Source: Actinomycetota bacterium (GTDB lineage: Bacteria > Actinomycetota > Acidimicrobiia > IMCC26256 > JACDBD01). Taken from it: a stretch of DNA of 5,862 bases. Of the stretch, positions 1-5,862 are shown piece by piece. The notes beneath the pieces were generated by a model, which had not been told where the DNA came from, ran no database searches, and saw nothing but the letters and a program-made list of their open reading frames with translations. The translations under genes and the position numbers were made by a program. The stretch lies in assembly GCA_013695115.1 (NCBI GenBank), contig JACDBD010000065.1:1-5862 (forward strand), read 5' to 3'. Within the stretch, counting starts at the first letter, position 1. Each line of letters begins with the position of its first letter.

Positions 1-54
1 GACCGAGCTGCGGTCGGCGAGCCCGACGCTCGCCGGTGCGTCGGTGGGGCTCAT
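1..54 (-). CDS. Possible 5' end of a divergent gene, truncated by the window edge
   Basis: On the minus strand an ATG at 54-52 opens 18 codons without a stop up to the left edge (MSPTDAPASVGLADRSSV). Most third positions are G or C, as expected for a gene in this genome. A GGGAG ribosome-binding site lies five bases upstream of the ATG. No family can be recognised from 18 residues. The alternative is that 1-71 is the tail of a plus-strand gene: one plus frame ends with TGA at 69-71, but its third positions are less G/C-rich. The call rests on the start codon, the ribosome-binding site and base composition only. Confidence 0.35.
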   Translation of the reverse strand, partial: MSPTDAPASVGLADRSSV

Positions 55-59
55 GCCGG

Positions 60-64
60 CTCCC
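60..64 (-). promoter_or_regulatory. Candidate Shine-Dalgarno (GGGAG) for the divergent gene
   Basis: The minus strand reads GGGAG followed by five bases and then ATG, which is good spacing. It is the main reason for proposing a minus-strand start at 54. Five-base purine runs are common by chance in G-rich DNA. Confidence 0.3.
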
Positions 65-75
65 GGCGTGACGTG

Positions 76-87
76 GTCGAATTCGAC
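76..87. promoter_or_regulatory. Perfect 12-bp palindrome, possible operator
   Basis: GTCGAATTCGAC is exactly its own reverse complement and ends two bases before the GTG start of the methyltransferase gene, in the 35-bp gap facing the possible divergent start. That is where an autoregulator or shared repressor could bind. About one 12-bp palindrome is expected by chance in a window of this size, so the position and not the palindrome itself is the argument. It does not match the actinobacterial SOS box, which has a spacer between the half-sites. Confidence 0.25.
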
Positions 88-89
88 AT

Positions 90-824
90 GTGGGCTCACG
101 GGAAGGTTACGACGCCGCCGGCTACGGCGACCAAGTGGCCGATCTGTACGACCGCTTGTACGGGCCGGACGAGCAGGCGGTCGCCTGCCTCACCGACCTG
201 GCGAACGGCGGGCCGGTGCTCGAGCTCGCGATCGGAACCGGCCGGTTGGCCCTGCCGCTCGCGGCCGGGGGGCTGGAGGTGCACGGCATCGACGCGTCGG
301 CGGCGATGGTGGCGCAACTCCGGGCGAAGCCCGGCGGCGACCGCATCCACGTCGCCATCGGTGACTTCGCCGACGTCGAGGTGGACGGCCGCTTCTCGCT
401 GGTGTTCGTGGCGTTCAGCACCCTGTTCGCCTTGGTCTCGCCGCAGGCACAGCTGCGGTGCTTCACCAACGTCGCCGCCCACCTGACGGTCCACGGACGG
501 TTCCTCGTCGAGGTGTTCGTTCCGGATACCTCGCGGTTCGTGCGGCGCCACCATCTCTCGATCACCAAGGTCGCGGAGGCCTCGGTTCTGGTCAACGCGA
601 GCCGGCTTGCCTCGAATACCCAGCGGGTCGACTCGCTCATGCTGTGGGTCTCGGACGCCGGGGTACGCACGTGGCCGGTGCGTCTCCGCTACTGCTACCC
701 GGACGAGTTGGATGCCATGGCCGCCGCCGCCGGGCTGCGCCTCGAGCACCGGTGGTGCGGATGGGCCCGCGAGCCGTTCGACGACGACTGCGCCAGACAC
801 GTCTCGGTTTACGTACGGGCGTAG
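90..824 (+). CDS. Class I SAM-dependent methyltransferase
   Basis: The protein (244 aa) is a Rossmann-fold methyltransferase predicted to act in the cytoplasm. The N-terminus has the YD...ADLYDRLY helix typical of small-molecule methyltransferases. Motif I is ELAIGTGR (residues 45-52), the SAM-binding glycine loop. Motif II is GIDAS (66-70), with Asp68 expected to hold the SAM ribose. Asp92 in IGDFAD is the likely adenine-contacting acid, and [10 protein letters not shown] (102-111) is the motif IV strand. The C-terminal part (about 150-244) has paired beta strands that often shape the substrate pocket, and the substrate cannot be named. GTG at 90 is chosen because an in-frame TGA at 69-71 lies just upstream and the YD motif follows at once; no Shine-Dalgarno is visible, so the mRNA may be leaderless. 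The length is normal for the family. A stop at 822-824 is followed by a 25-base gap to ilvD. Confidence 0.85.
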   Translation: MGSREGYDAAGYGDQVADLYDRLYGPDEQAVACLTDLANGGPVLELAIGTGRLALPLAAGGLEVHGIDASAAMVAQLRAKPGGDRIHVAIGDFADVEVDGRFSLVFVAFSTLFALVSPQAQLRCFTNVAAHLTVHGRFLVEVFVPDTSRFVRRHHLSITKVAEASVLVNASRLASNTQRVDSLMLWVSDAGVRTWPVRLRYCYPDELDAMAAAAGLRLEHRWCGWAREPFDDDCARHVSVYVRA

Positions 825-837
825 ACGAACCGTCGAA

Positions 838-843
838 TACGCT
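838..843 (+). promoter_or_regulatory. Candidate -10 element (TACGCT) for leaderless ilvD transcription
   Basis: TACGCT matches the actinobacterial TANNNT -10 pattern. Its last T is at -7 relative to the A of the ilvD ATG, so the transcription start would coincide with the start codon. There is no Shine-Dalgarno in the 25-base gap, which fits a leaderless mRNA. The context GAATACGCT recurs as GAATACCCT before the cyclase gene. No convincing -35 hexamer is visible. Confidence 0.45.
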
Positions 844-849
844 CGTCGC

Positions 850-2529
850 ATGCCCGACCCGATGAAGCCCCGCAGCCACGAGGTCACCGACGGGATGGAG
901 CGGGCGCCGGCCCGCGCCATGCTGCGCGCCGTCGGGATGACCGACGCCGACTGGGGCAAGGCCCAGATCGGGGTGGCCTCGAGCTGGAACGAGGTCACGC
1001 CCTGCAACATGCCACTCGACCGGCTCGCGAAGCGGGCGAAGGAGGGCGTGCGCGACGCCGGCGGGTTCCCCATCGAGTTCATGACGATCGCCATCTCCGA
1101 CGGCATCTCGATGGGCCACGAGGGCATGCGCGGATCGCTGGTGAGCCGGGAGATCATCGCCGACTCGGTCGAGTGCGTGATGCACTCCGAGCGCCTCGAC
1201 GGGCTCGTCACCTTCGCCGGCTGCGACAAGAGCCTCCCCGGGATGCTCATGGCCGCCGCCCGCCTCAACCTTCCGTCGGTGTTTCTCTACGGCGGTTCCA
1301 TCCTCCCCGGCCAGTACAAGGACCAGGCTCTCGACATCGTGAGCGTGTTCGAGGCCGTCGGCGCCTGCGCTGCCGGCACCCTCAGCGAGAACGAGCTGGG
1401 CGAGATCGAGCGGCGCGCCTGCCCGACCGAGGGCTCGTGTGCCGGGATGTTCACCGCCAACACGATGGCGTCGATCGCCGAGGCCCTCGGCATGTGCCTG
1501 CCCGGGAGCGCGTCGCCGGCCGCGGTCGACCGCCGCCGCGACGACTTCGCCTTCGAGAGCGGCCGGGCCGTGATCGGACTGCTCGAGGCGGGCATCCGGC
1601 CCCACCAGATCATGACGAAGGACGCGTTCGAGAACGCGATCGCGGTCACCATGGCCCTCGGCGGTTCCACCAACGCGGTGCTGCATTTACTGGCGATCGC
1701 GCACGAGGCCCGGGTCGAGCTCGAGCTCGACGACTTCAACCGGATCGGCGCCCGAGTCCCCCACATCGCCGACACCAAGCCGCACGGCGCGTACCACATG
1801 TTCGACATCGACCGTATCGGCGGTGTGCCGGTGGTCCTGCGCGAGCTGCTCGCTGCCGACCTCATCCACGGAGACGCGCTCACCGTGACCGGGAAGACGA
1901 TGGCCGAGAACCTGGCCGAGCTGGACCCGCCCGCACCTGACGGCGAGGTCGTGCACCCGCTCACCGACCCGATCCACGCCCAGGGTGGCATCGCGATCCT
2001 CACCGGATCACTCGCCCCGAACGGCAGCGTGGTGAAGGTGGCCGGCATCGACCAGCCCCGATTCGAAGGTACCGCCCGTGTCTTCGACGGCGAAGACGCG
2101 GCAATGGACGCCATTCTCGCCGAGAAGATCGAGCCCGGCGACGTGGTGGTCATCCGCTACGAAGGTCCCAAGGGCGGCCCGGGGATGCGCGAGATGCTCG
2201 CGGTCACCGGCGCGATGAAGGGAGTCGGGCGGGGCGCCGACGCCGCGCTCCTCACCGACGGGCGCTTTTCCGGTGGGACGCACGGGTTCTGCGTGGGCCA
2301 CGTCGCGCCCGAAGCGGTGGACGGCGGCCCGATCGCGTTCGTCCGCGACGGCGACGCGATCGTCATCGACGCCACTGCCCACACGGTCGAATTGCTGGTG
2401 GAGCCGGCCGAGCTCGAGCAGCGTGAGCGCGACTGGAAGGTGCCGGAGCCCCGCTACCCGACTGGTTTCCTGGCCAAGTACGCCAAGCTCGCCCAGGGCG
2501 CCGAAACCGGCGCGATCACCAACGTATAG
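850..2529 (+). CDS. ilvD: Dihydroxy-acid dehydratase
   Basis: IlvD removes water from 2,3-dihydroxyisovalerate and 2,3-dihydroxy-3-methylvalerate to give the keto acids that become valine, leucine and isoleucine (EC 4.2.1.9). The 559-aa protein shows the whole IlvD/Edd pattern. Cys52 (TPCN), Cys125 (AGCDKSLPG) and Cys197 (GSCAGM) are the expected iron-sulfur ligands. Lys127 in CDKSLPG corresponds to the lysine that is carbamylated and binds Mg in relatives. The second signature [13 protein letters not shown] (467-479) carries the likely catalytic Ser474. The length fits the shorter [2Fe-2S] class, as in Mycobacterium tuberculosis, rather than the longer E. coli type, which suggests oxygen tolerance. 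The frame is open well upstream (from 607), but that part overlaps the methyltransferase and does not look like IlvD; ATG 850 gives the family's N-terminus ([20 protein letters not shown]) and has a -10 element at leaderless spacing. ATG 862 is a second possible start. No other ilv or leu gene is adjacent. The next gene begins six bases after the TAG. Confidence 0.97.
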   Translation: MPDPMKPRSHEVTDGMERAPARAMLRAVGMTDADWGKAQIGVASSWNEVTPCNMPLDRLAKRAKEGVRDAGGFPIEFMTIAISDGISMGHEGMRGSLVSREIIADSVECVMHSERLDGLVTFAGCDKSLPGMLMAAARLNLPSVFLYGGSILPGQYKDQALDIVSVFEAVGACAAGTLSENELGEIERRACPTEGSCAGMFTANTMASIAEALGMCLPGSASPAAVDRRRDDFAFESGRAVIGLLEAGIRPHQIMTKDAFENAIAVTMALGGSTNAVLHLLAIAHEARVELELDDFNRIGARVPHIADTKPHGAYHMFDIDRIGGVPVVLRELLAADLIHGDALTVTGKTMAENLAELDPPAPDGEVVHPLTDPIHAQGGIAILTGSLAPNGSVVKVAGIDQPRFEGTARVFDGEDAAMDAILAEKIEPGDVVVIRYEGPKGGPGMREMLAVTGAMKGVGRGADAALLTDGRFSGGTHGFCVGHVAPEAVDGGPIAFVRDGDAIVIDATAHTVELLVEPAELEQRERDWKVPEPRYPTGFLAKYAKLAQGAETGAITNV

Positions 2530-2535
2530 CGCGTC

Positions 2536-3318
2536 TTGCCGGAGATCATCGAGGTGGAGTCGGCGCGCCGGCTGATCGAGGCGCGCGCCCTCGATCGGAA
2601 GATCGCGTCGGTGTTCGCCCCCGACGCCTGGTACCTCAAGCGGGGCCTGACCGCGGGCGCGCTCGACGCGGCACTACCGGGACGCACGCTCACCACGGCG
2701 CGCCGCCGCGGGAAGTTGATGCTCGTCGACACCAGCGACGACGGCCCCGTCCTCGGCCTGCACCTCGGGATGAGCGGCCGCGTCCTGATCGACGACGAGG
2801 CCGCCGGTGATCCGTTGATCTACGCCAGTAACCGTGAGGTGCCGGCGTGGCACCGATTCGGCCTCGCGTTCGCCGACGGCGGATCGCTGTACCTGCGCGA
2901 CCCGCGCCGGCTCGGTGCGGTCGAGCTCGATCCCGCCGAGGACCGGCTTGGCGTCGACGCCTTCGAGCTCACCCAGTCGCAGCTCAGCACGATGGTCGGC
3001 GCCAGCCGGGCGCCGGTCAAGGCCGTCCTCATGAACCAGGCTCGGGTTGCCGGTCTCGGCAACCTCCTCGTGGACGAGTCGTTGTTCCGAGCCGCCCTCG
3101 ATCCGGCCCGTGCCGCCGACACCCTCGATCTGAACGACTGTCGCCGGTTGCACCGGGCGATCCAGTCCACCCTGCGCGATGCGACGCGTCACGGCGGATC
3201 GCACACCGGGCGCCTCCCGCGCGCCGCCGACGAGCCCTGCCCCAAATGCGGCGCGCCCCTGATCCGCCGGACCGTGGCCGGGCGCACGACCTACTCGTGC
3301 CCGCGCCACCAGCATTGA
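2536..3318 (+). CDS. Fpg/Nei-family DNA glycosylase/AP lyase
   Basis: The family removes damaged bases such as oxidised purines or pyrimidines and cuts the abasic site during base excision repair. The 260-aa protein starts MPEIIEVES: Pro2 is the catalytic N-terminal amine after Met removal and Glu3 the catalytic acid, so the TTG at 2536 is fixed as the start. Lys60 (RRRGKLMLV) is the conserved DNA-contacting hairpin lysine. Met79 (HLGMSGR) matches a lesion-void-filling residue, and DPRRLG (122-127) has Leu126 where E. coli Fpg has the wedge Phe. The H2TH region with GLGNLLVDESLF (173-184) follows. The C-terminal zinc finger is Cys235-x2-Cys238-x16-Cys255-x2-His258, with Arg250 in the expected finger-tip place; the usual fourth ligand is Cys. 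No Shine-Dalgarno is visible. The gene lies six bases after ilvD and is probably co-transcribed or has a weak promoter of its own. Substrate preference (8-oxoG/Fapy or oxidised pyrimidines) cannot be decided, so no symbol is given. Confidence 0.9.
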   Translation: MPEIIEVESARRLIEARALDRKIASVFAPDAWYLKRGLTAGALDAALPGRTLTTARRRGKLMLVDTSDDGPVLGLHLGMSGRVLIDDEAAGDPLIYASNREVPAWHRFGLAFADGGSLYLRDPRRLGAVELDPAEDRLGVDAFELTQSQLSTMVGASRAPVKAVLMNQARVAGLGNLLVDESLFRAALDPARAADTLDLNDCRRLHRAIQSTLRDATRHGGSHTGRLPRAADEPCPKCGAPLIRRTVAGRTTYSCPRHQH

Positions 3319-3319
3319 A

Positions 3320-3325
3320 TACCCT
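3320..3325 (+). promoter_or_regulatory. Candidate -10 element (TACCCT) for the cyclase gene
   Basis: TACCCT fits TANNNT and ends seven bases before the GTG at 3333, again the geometry of a leaderless transcript. Its context GAATACCCT differs by one base from GAATACGCT before ilvD. It overlaps the last bases of the upstream glycosylase gene, whose TGA is 3316-3318. No good -35 is seen. If real, it separates the cyclase/flavoprotein pair from the upstream genes. Confidence 0.4.
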
Positions 3326-3332
3326 GACGGCC

Positions 3333-4196
3333 GTGAGTCCCGTCCACTCGAAGAACCTGGGGGAACCCGAGGAGACGCAGCAGTTCCCCGGGATCACCGC
3401 CGACCTCGTCGACCTCGGTGATATCACGGTCGGGAAGTACATCGCCGAGCCCGGCTGGCGGTGGTCGACGCACGTGCGCCCGCAAGTGGGCGGCGACTGG
3501 TGCCAGGCCCGCCACGTCGGGGTCATGATCTCCGGTCGACTCGGAATACGCCTGGAGGACGGCACGACGTTCGAGCTCGGGCCCGACGACGTGTACGTCA
3601 TCCCACCCGGTCACGACGGGTACACGATCGGGCACGAGCCGGTGGTCAACATCGAGTGGCAAGGCATTCGCGCATTCGGCGGATTCCGACTCGGTCACGG
3701 ACGAACCCTCGCGACACTGTTGTTCACGGACATCGTCGAGTCGACCGCGGTCGCCAAGCGTCTCGGCGACGTCGCCTGGCGAACGCTGCTCTCCGGCCAT
3801 TTCGAGACGGCACGGGCCCACTTCGAGCGGTACCGCGGCCGCGAGGTGAAGACGACGGGCGACGGACTGCTGGCGACCTTCGACAGCCCCGCCCAGGCGC
3901 TGCACTGCGCGGCGTCCATTCGCCGGGCGGCGAACCTGGACGATCTCCACGTGCGCGCCGGTGTCCACGTCGGCGAGGTGGAGATGGTGGCCGCCGACGT
4001 CCGGGGGGTCGCGGTCCACGAGGCGGCGCGCGTCATGGCCCAGGCCGGTGACGACGAGATCCTCGTCTCGGAGACGACCCGGGTTCTGGCGACGACCGCC
4101 GGGCTCGCGTTCGAGGACCGCGGGACCCACACCCTCAAGGGGCTCGAAGGCGAGTGGCACCTGTTCGCGTACCGCGAGGACGGTCCGACGGGGTGA
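3333..4196 (+). CDS. Cupin domain fused to class III adenylate/guanylate cyclase domain
   Basis: The predicted protein (287 aa, no signal peptide or membrane segment) should make a cyclic nucleotide from ATP or GTP in the cytoplasm. Residues about 20-115 form a cupin barrel: ITVGKYIAEPGWRWSTHV, then HVGVMISGRLGIRL, DGTTFELGPDDVYVIPPGHDGY and VVNIEW. His47, His61 and His94 could bind metal or ligand, which makes this a plausible sensor. Residues about 125-282 form the cyclase domain. Asp133 (FTDIVEST) and Asp177 (TTGDG) are the two metal-binding aspartates. Lys173 and Asp222 occupy the base-selecting positions and suggest ATP. Arg233 is the transition-state arginine. The partner Asn of the usual VNxAAR motif is His229 (VAVHEAAR). 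The C-terminus (HTLKGLEGEWHLFAY) is typical. GTG 3333 is chosen because MSPVHSKNLGEPEE matches how this cupin family begins; the open frame further upstream overlaps the glycosylase. The stop overlaps the next start by four bases (GTGA), so the two are probably translated together. Confidence 0.9.
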   Translation: MSPVHSKNLGEPEETQQFPGITADLVDLGDITVGKYIAEPGWRWSTHVRPQVGGDWCQARHVGVMISGRLGIRLEDGTTFELGPDDVYVIPPGHDGYTIGHEPVVNIEWQGIRAFGGFRLGHGRTLATLLFTDIVESTAVAKRLGDVAWRTLLSGHFETARAHFERYRGREVKTTGDGLLATFDSPAQALHCAASIRRAANLDDLHVRAGVHVGEVEMVAADVRGVAVHEAARVMAQAGDDEILVSETTRVLATTAGLAFEDRGTHTLKGLEGEWHLFAYREDGPTG

Positions 4197-5862
4197 GCGG
4201 CCACGGTCGGCCGGTGATCCTGGCGGTCGACGACGATCCGTCGGCGATCTCCCGGATCAGCGCCGAGTTGGAGCGGCGCTACGACCGGGACTACCACATC
4301 GTGTTCGAGACGTCCGCGCCCGACGCCCTGGCGCGACTCGAGATGATGGCCGCGGCGGGCGATCGGGTGGCGGTGGTGCTCGCCGATCAGTGGATGCCCG
4401 AGATCACCGGCGCCGGCCTGCTCGCGCGGGTGCGGGAGCTCCACCCCGACGCCAAGCGCGCCCTGCTCATCACCTGGGGCGAGTGGGGATTCCAGCCGAC
4501 GGCCGAGGCGGTGCGCGGCTCCATGGCTACCGGTTGCATCGACTACTACGTGCTCAAGCCGTGGAAGTCGCCCGACGAGCTCTTCCACCGGACCATCAGC
4601 GAGTTCCTGCATGAGTGGTCGCGCACCGACGCCTCGACACCGCGGGAGCTCACCATCGTCGCCGATACCTCGTCACCGCGTGGCCACGAGCTGCGCGATC
4701 TCCTCGCCCGCAATGGTGTCCCTCACCTCTTCCTCCGCAGCGACGCACCGGAAGGCCGTGACCGCCTGCTCGAGCTCGGTCAGGAGGGGTCGACCGAACC
4801 CATCGTGATCCTCCTCGACGGCCAGGTGCTGGTCGATCCTTCGAATGCCGAGCTGGCACGCGGCTACGGCGTGCTGACCGAGTTCCACGACACCCGCGAG
4901 TTCGACGTGGTCGTGGTCGGTGCCGGGCCGCCCGGGCTCGCCGCCGCGGTGTACGCATCGTCGGAGGGGCTCAACGCCCTCGTCGTCGAGCGCGAGGCGA
5001 TCGGGGGCCAGGCCGGATCGAGCTCCCGGATCCGCAACTACCTCGGCTTCGCCCGCGGGCTGAGCGGCGCCGAGCTTGCCCAGCGCGCCTACCAGCAAGC
5101 CTGGGTGTTCGGGACCACGTTCCTGATGATGCGGACCGTGACCGGTCTGCGCGCCGAAGGCGACCGCCACGTGCTGACCATCTCCGACGGCACCGAGGTC
5201 CGCGCCGGAAGTGTGATCCTCGCCGGGGGTGTGGCCTACTGCCGGCTCGGGATCCCGGGCCTCGAGCAACTGAACGGGACGGGAGTCTTCTACGGGGCAT
5301 CGGTGTCACAAGCTCAGGAATTCACCGATGGGCAGGTCTACGTCATCGGCGGAGGCAACTCGGCCGGCCAGGCGGCGGTCCACCTGGGCCGGTACGCCGC
5401 CCGGGTCACACTCGTGGTGCGCGGCGCCACGCTCGCCACGAGCATGTCGCGGTACCTGCAGGACGAGATCGCGGCCGCACCCAACATCGACGTCCGCCTC
5501 TCGACCGAGGTCGTCGACGGCGGCGGGGAACGCCGGCTGGAGGCCTTGGTCCTGCGGGAGGACGCCACCGGGACGACCAGCACGGTGCCCGCCGACGCCC
5601 TCTTCGTGCTCATCGGCGCCCAGCCCCACACCGACTGGCTCCCGGTCGAGATCATGCGTGACGAGCGCGGCTTCGTCCTCACTGGCACCGACGTCGCATC
5701 AGAGTGGTCACTCGAACGCCCGCCGTTCATGTTCGAGACCAGTGTCCCCGGCGTCTTCGCGGTGGGCGATGCACGTGCCGGCTCGGTGAAGCGGGTGGCG
5801 TCGGCTGTGGGCGAGGGCTCGGTGGCCATCCAGCAGGTCCACCAGCACCTCGAGGCCAAGCG
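4193..5862 (+). CDS. Receiver / thioredoxin-like / thioredoxin-reductase-like fusion flavoprotein, C-terminus cut off
   Basis: The frame stays open for 556 codons to the window edge. Residues 7-140 are a response-regulator receiver: VDDDP acid pocket (12-16), phospho-acceptor Asp65 (ADQWMPEITG), Thr94 and Lys122 (LKPW). Residues about 150-230 resemble a thioredoxin/glutaredoxin fold but have SSPRGHEL where a CxxC would be. From 237 on lies a thioredoxin-reductase-like enzyme: FAD loop GAGPPGLAA (243-251), GGQAGSSSRIRNYLGF (271-286), NAD(P)H loop GGGNSAGQAA (386-395) and C-terminal FAD motif VFAVGDARAGSVKRVASAVGEG (from 521). The CxxC disulfide is missing: YGASVS (367-372) stands where reductases have YCATCD. 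Only two cysteines exist (115, 350), neither at a known redox site. The protein is therefore likely an NAD(P)H-dependent flavoenzyme with an unknown acceptor. GTG 4193 overlaps the cyclase stop; GAGGA at 4176-4180 is a somewhat distant ribosome-binding site. Databases name such fusions response regulator/thioredoxin-disulfide reductase; by comparison with them only a few residues should be missing. Confidence 0.92.
   Translation, partial: MSGHGRPVILAVDDDPSAISRISAELERRYDRDYHIVFETSAPDALARLEMMAAAGDRVAVVLADQWMPEITGAGLLARVRELHPDAKRALLITWGEWGFQPTAEAVRGSMATGCIDYYVLKPWKSPDELFHRTISEFLHEWSRTDASTPRELTIVADTSSPRGHELRDLLARNGVPHLFLRSDAPEGRDRLLELGQEGSTEPIVILLDGQVLVDPSNAELARGYGVLTEFHDTREFDVVVVGAGPPGLAAAVYASSEGLNALVVEREAIGGQAGSSSRIRNYLGFARGLSGAELAQRAYQQAWVFGTTFLMMRTVTGLRAEGDRHVLTISDGTEVRAGSVILAGGVAYCRLGIPGLEQLNGTGVFYGASVSQAQEFTDGQVYVIGGGNSAGQAAVHLGRYAARVTLVVRGATLATSMSRYLQDEIAAAPNIDVRLSTEVVDGGGERRLEALVLREDATGTTSTVPADALFVLIGAQPHTDWLPVEIMRDERGFVLTGTDVASEWSLERPPFMFETSVPGVFAVGDARAGSVKRVASAVGEGSVAIQQVHQHLEAK

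Noticed and set aside
76..87. LexA/SOS box
   Set aside because: The half-sites TCGAA and TTCGA overlap with no spacer, whereas the Gram-positive SOS box needs GAAC-N4-GTTC.
73..486. Overlapping frame with an ATG at 88
   Set aside because: The ATG is two bases before the GTG of the methyltransferase, but its product has no methyltransferase motif and is Ser/Arg/Pro-rich.
607..849. Upstream extension of the ilvD frame
   Set aside because: It overlaps the methyltransferase, reads as Arg/Ser/Pro-rich non-family sequence, and the true IlvD N-terminus starts at 850.
825..849. Terminator between the methyltransferase gene and ilvD
   Set aside because: No GC-rich hairpin followed by a T run is visible in the 25-base gap.
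96..1268. Long open frame on the minus strand (about 390 codons)
   Set aside because: It lies opposite the methyltransferase and ilvD, has low-complexity Arg/Gly/Ala/Pro-rich sequence and no recognisable motif. High GC gives such antisense frames throughout this window.
1713..1732. Short tandem GAGCTC repeat
   Set aside because: It is two copies within ilvD and is explained by the codons for VELELDD; no longer repeat array is present.
2847..3332. Upstream extension of the cyclase frame
   Set aside because: It lies inside the glycosylase gene and is Arg/Pro-rich without domain similarity; the cupin family N-terminus begins at 3333.
4193..5862. Pseudogene interpretation because the redox cysteines are missing
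   Set aside because: The frame is unbroken, codon use is normal and the FAD, NAD(P)H and receiver motifs are intact, so the cysteine loss looks like a family trait.

Overview
This is a gene-dense, high-GC window with five closely packed plus-strand genes. Third codon positions are strongly G/C, there are GTG and TTG starts, most genes lack a clear Shine-Dalgarno sequence, and two starts sit directly behind TANNNT-type -10 elements. All of this fits an actinobacterium. The class (for example Acidimicrobiia) is only a guess. No rRNA, tRNA, CRISPR, insertion sequence or clear terminator was found. The longest stretch without a confident gene is the first 89 bases.

Layout: 1-54 may hold the beginning of a minus-strand gene that leaves the window on the left. 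55-89 is a short divergent gap containing a perfect 12-bp palindrome. 90-824 encodes a class I SAM-dependent methyltransferase. 850-2529 is ilvD, dihydroxy-acid dehydratase of branched-chain amino acid synthesis. 2536-3318 is an Fpg/Nei-family DNA glycosylase that starts at TTG and whose zinc finger ends in His instead of Cys. 3333-4196 encodes a cupin domain fused to a class III nucleotide cyclase domain. 4193 to the right edge encodes a long fusion: response-regulator receiver, redox-inactive thioredoxin/glutaredoxin-like domain, and thioredoxin-reductase-like flavoprotein.

The most interesting part is the right third. The cyclase and the receiver-flavoprotein genes overlap by four bases and are very probably co-expressed. 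As I recall, close relatives of this flavoprotein module occur elsewhere fused to a cyclic-nucleotide-binding domain. Here the same module is fused to a receiver and sits next to a cyclase. The flavoprotein lacks both active-site cysteines of thioredoxin reductase, and its middle domain lacks a CxxC, so it is probably not a thioredoxin reductase. A two-gene signalling/redox module is proposed as inference. The left genes (methyltransferase, ilvD, glycosylase) look like ordinary housekeeping or accessory genes with no evident link to it.
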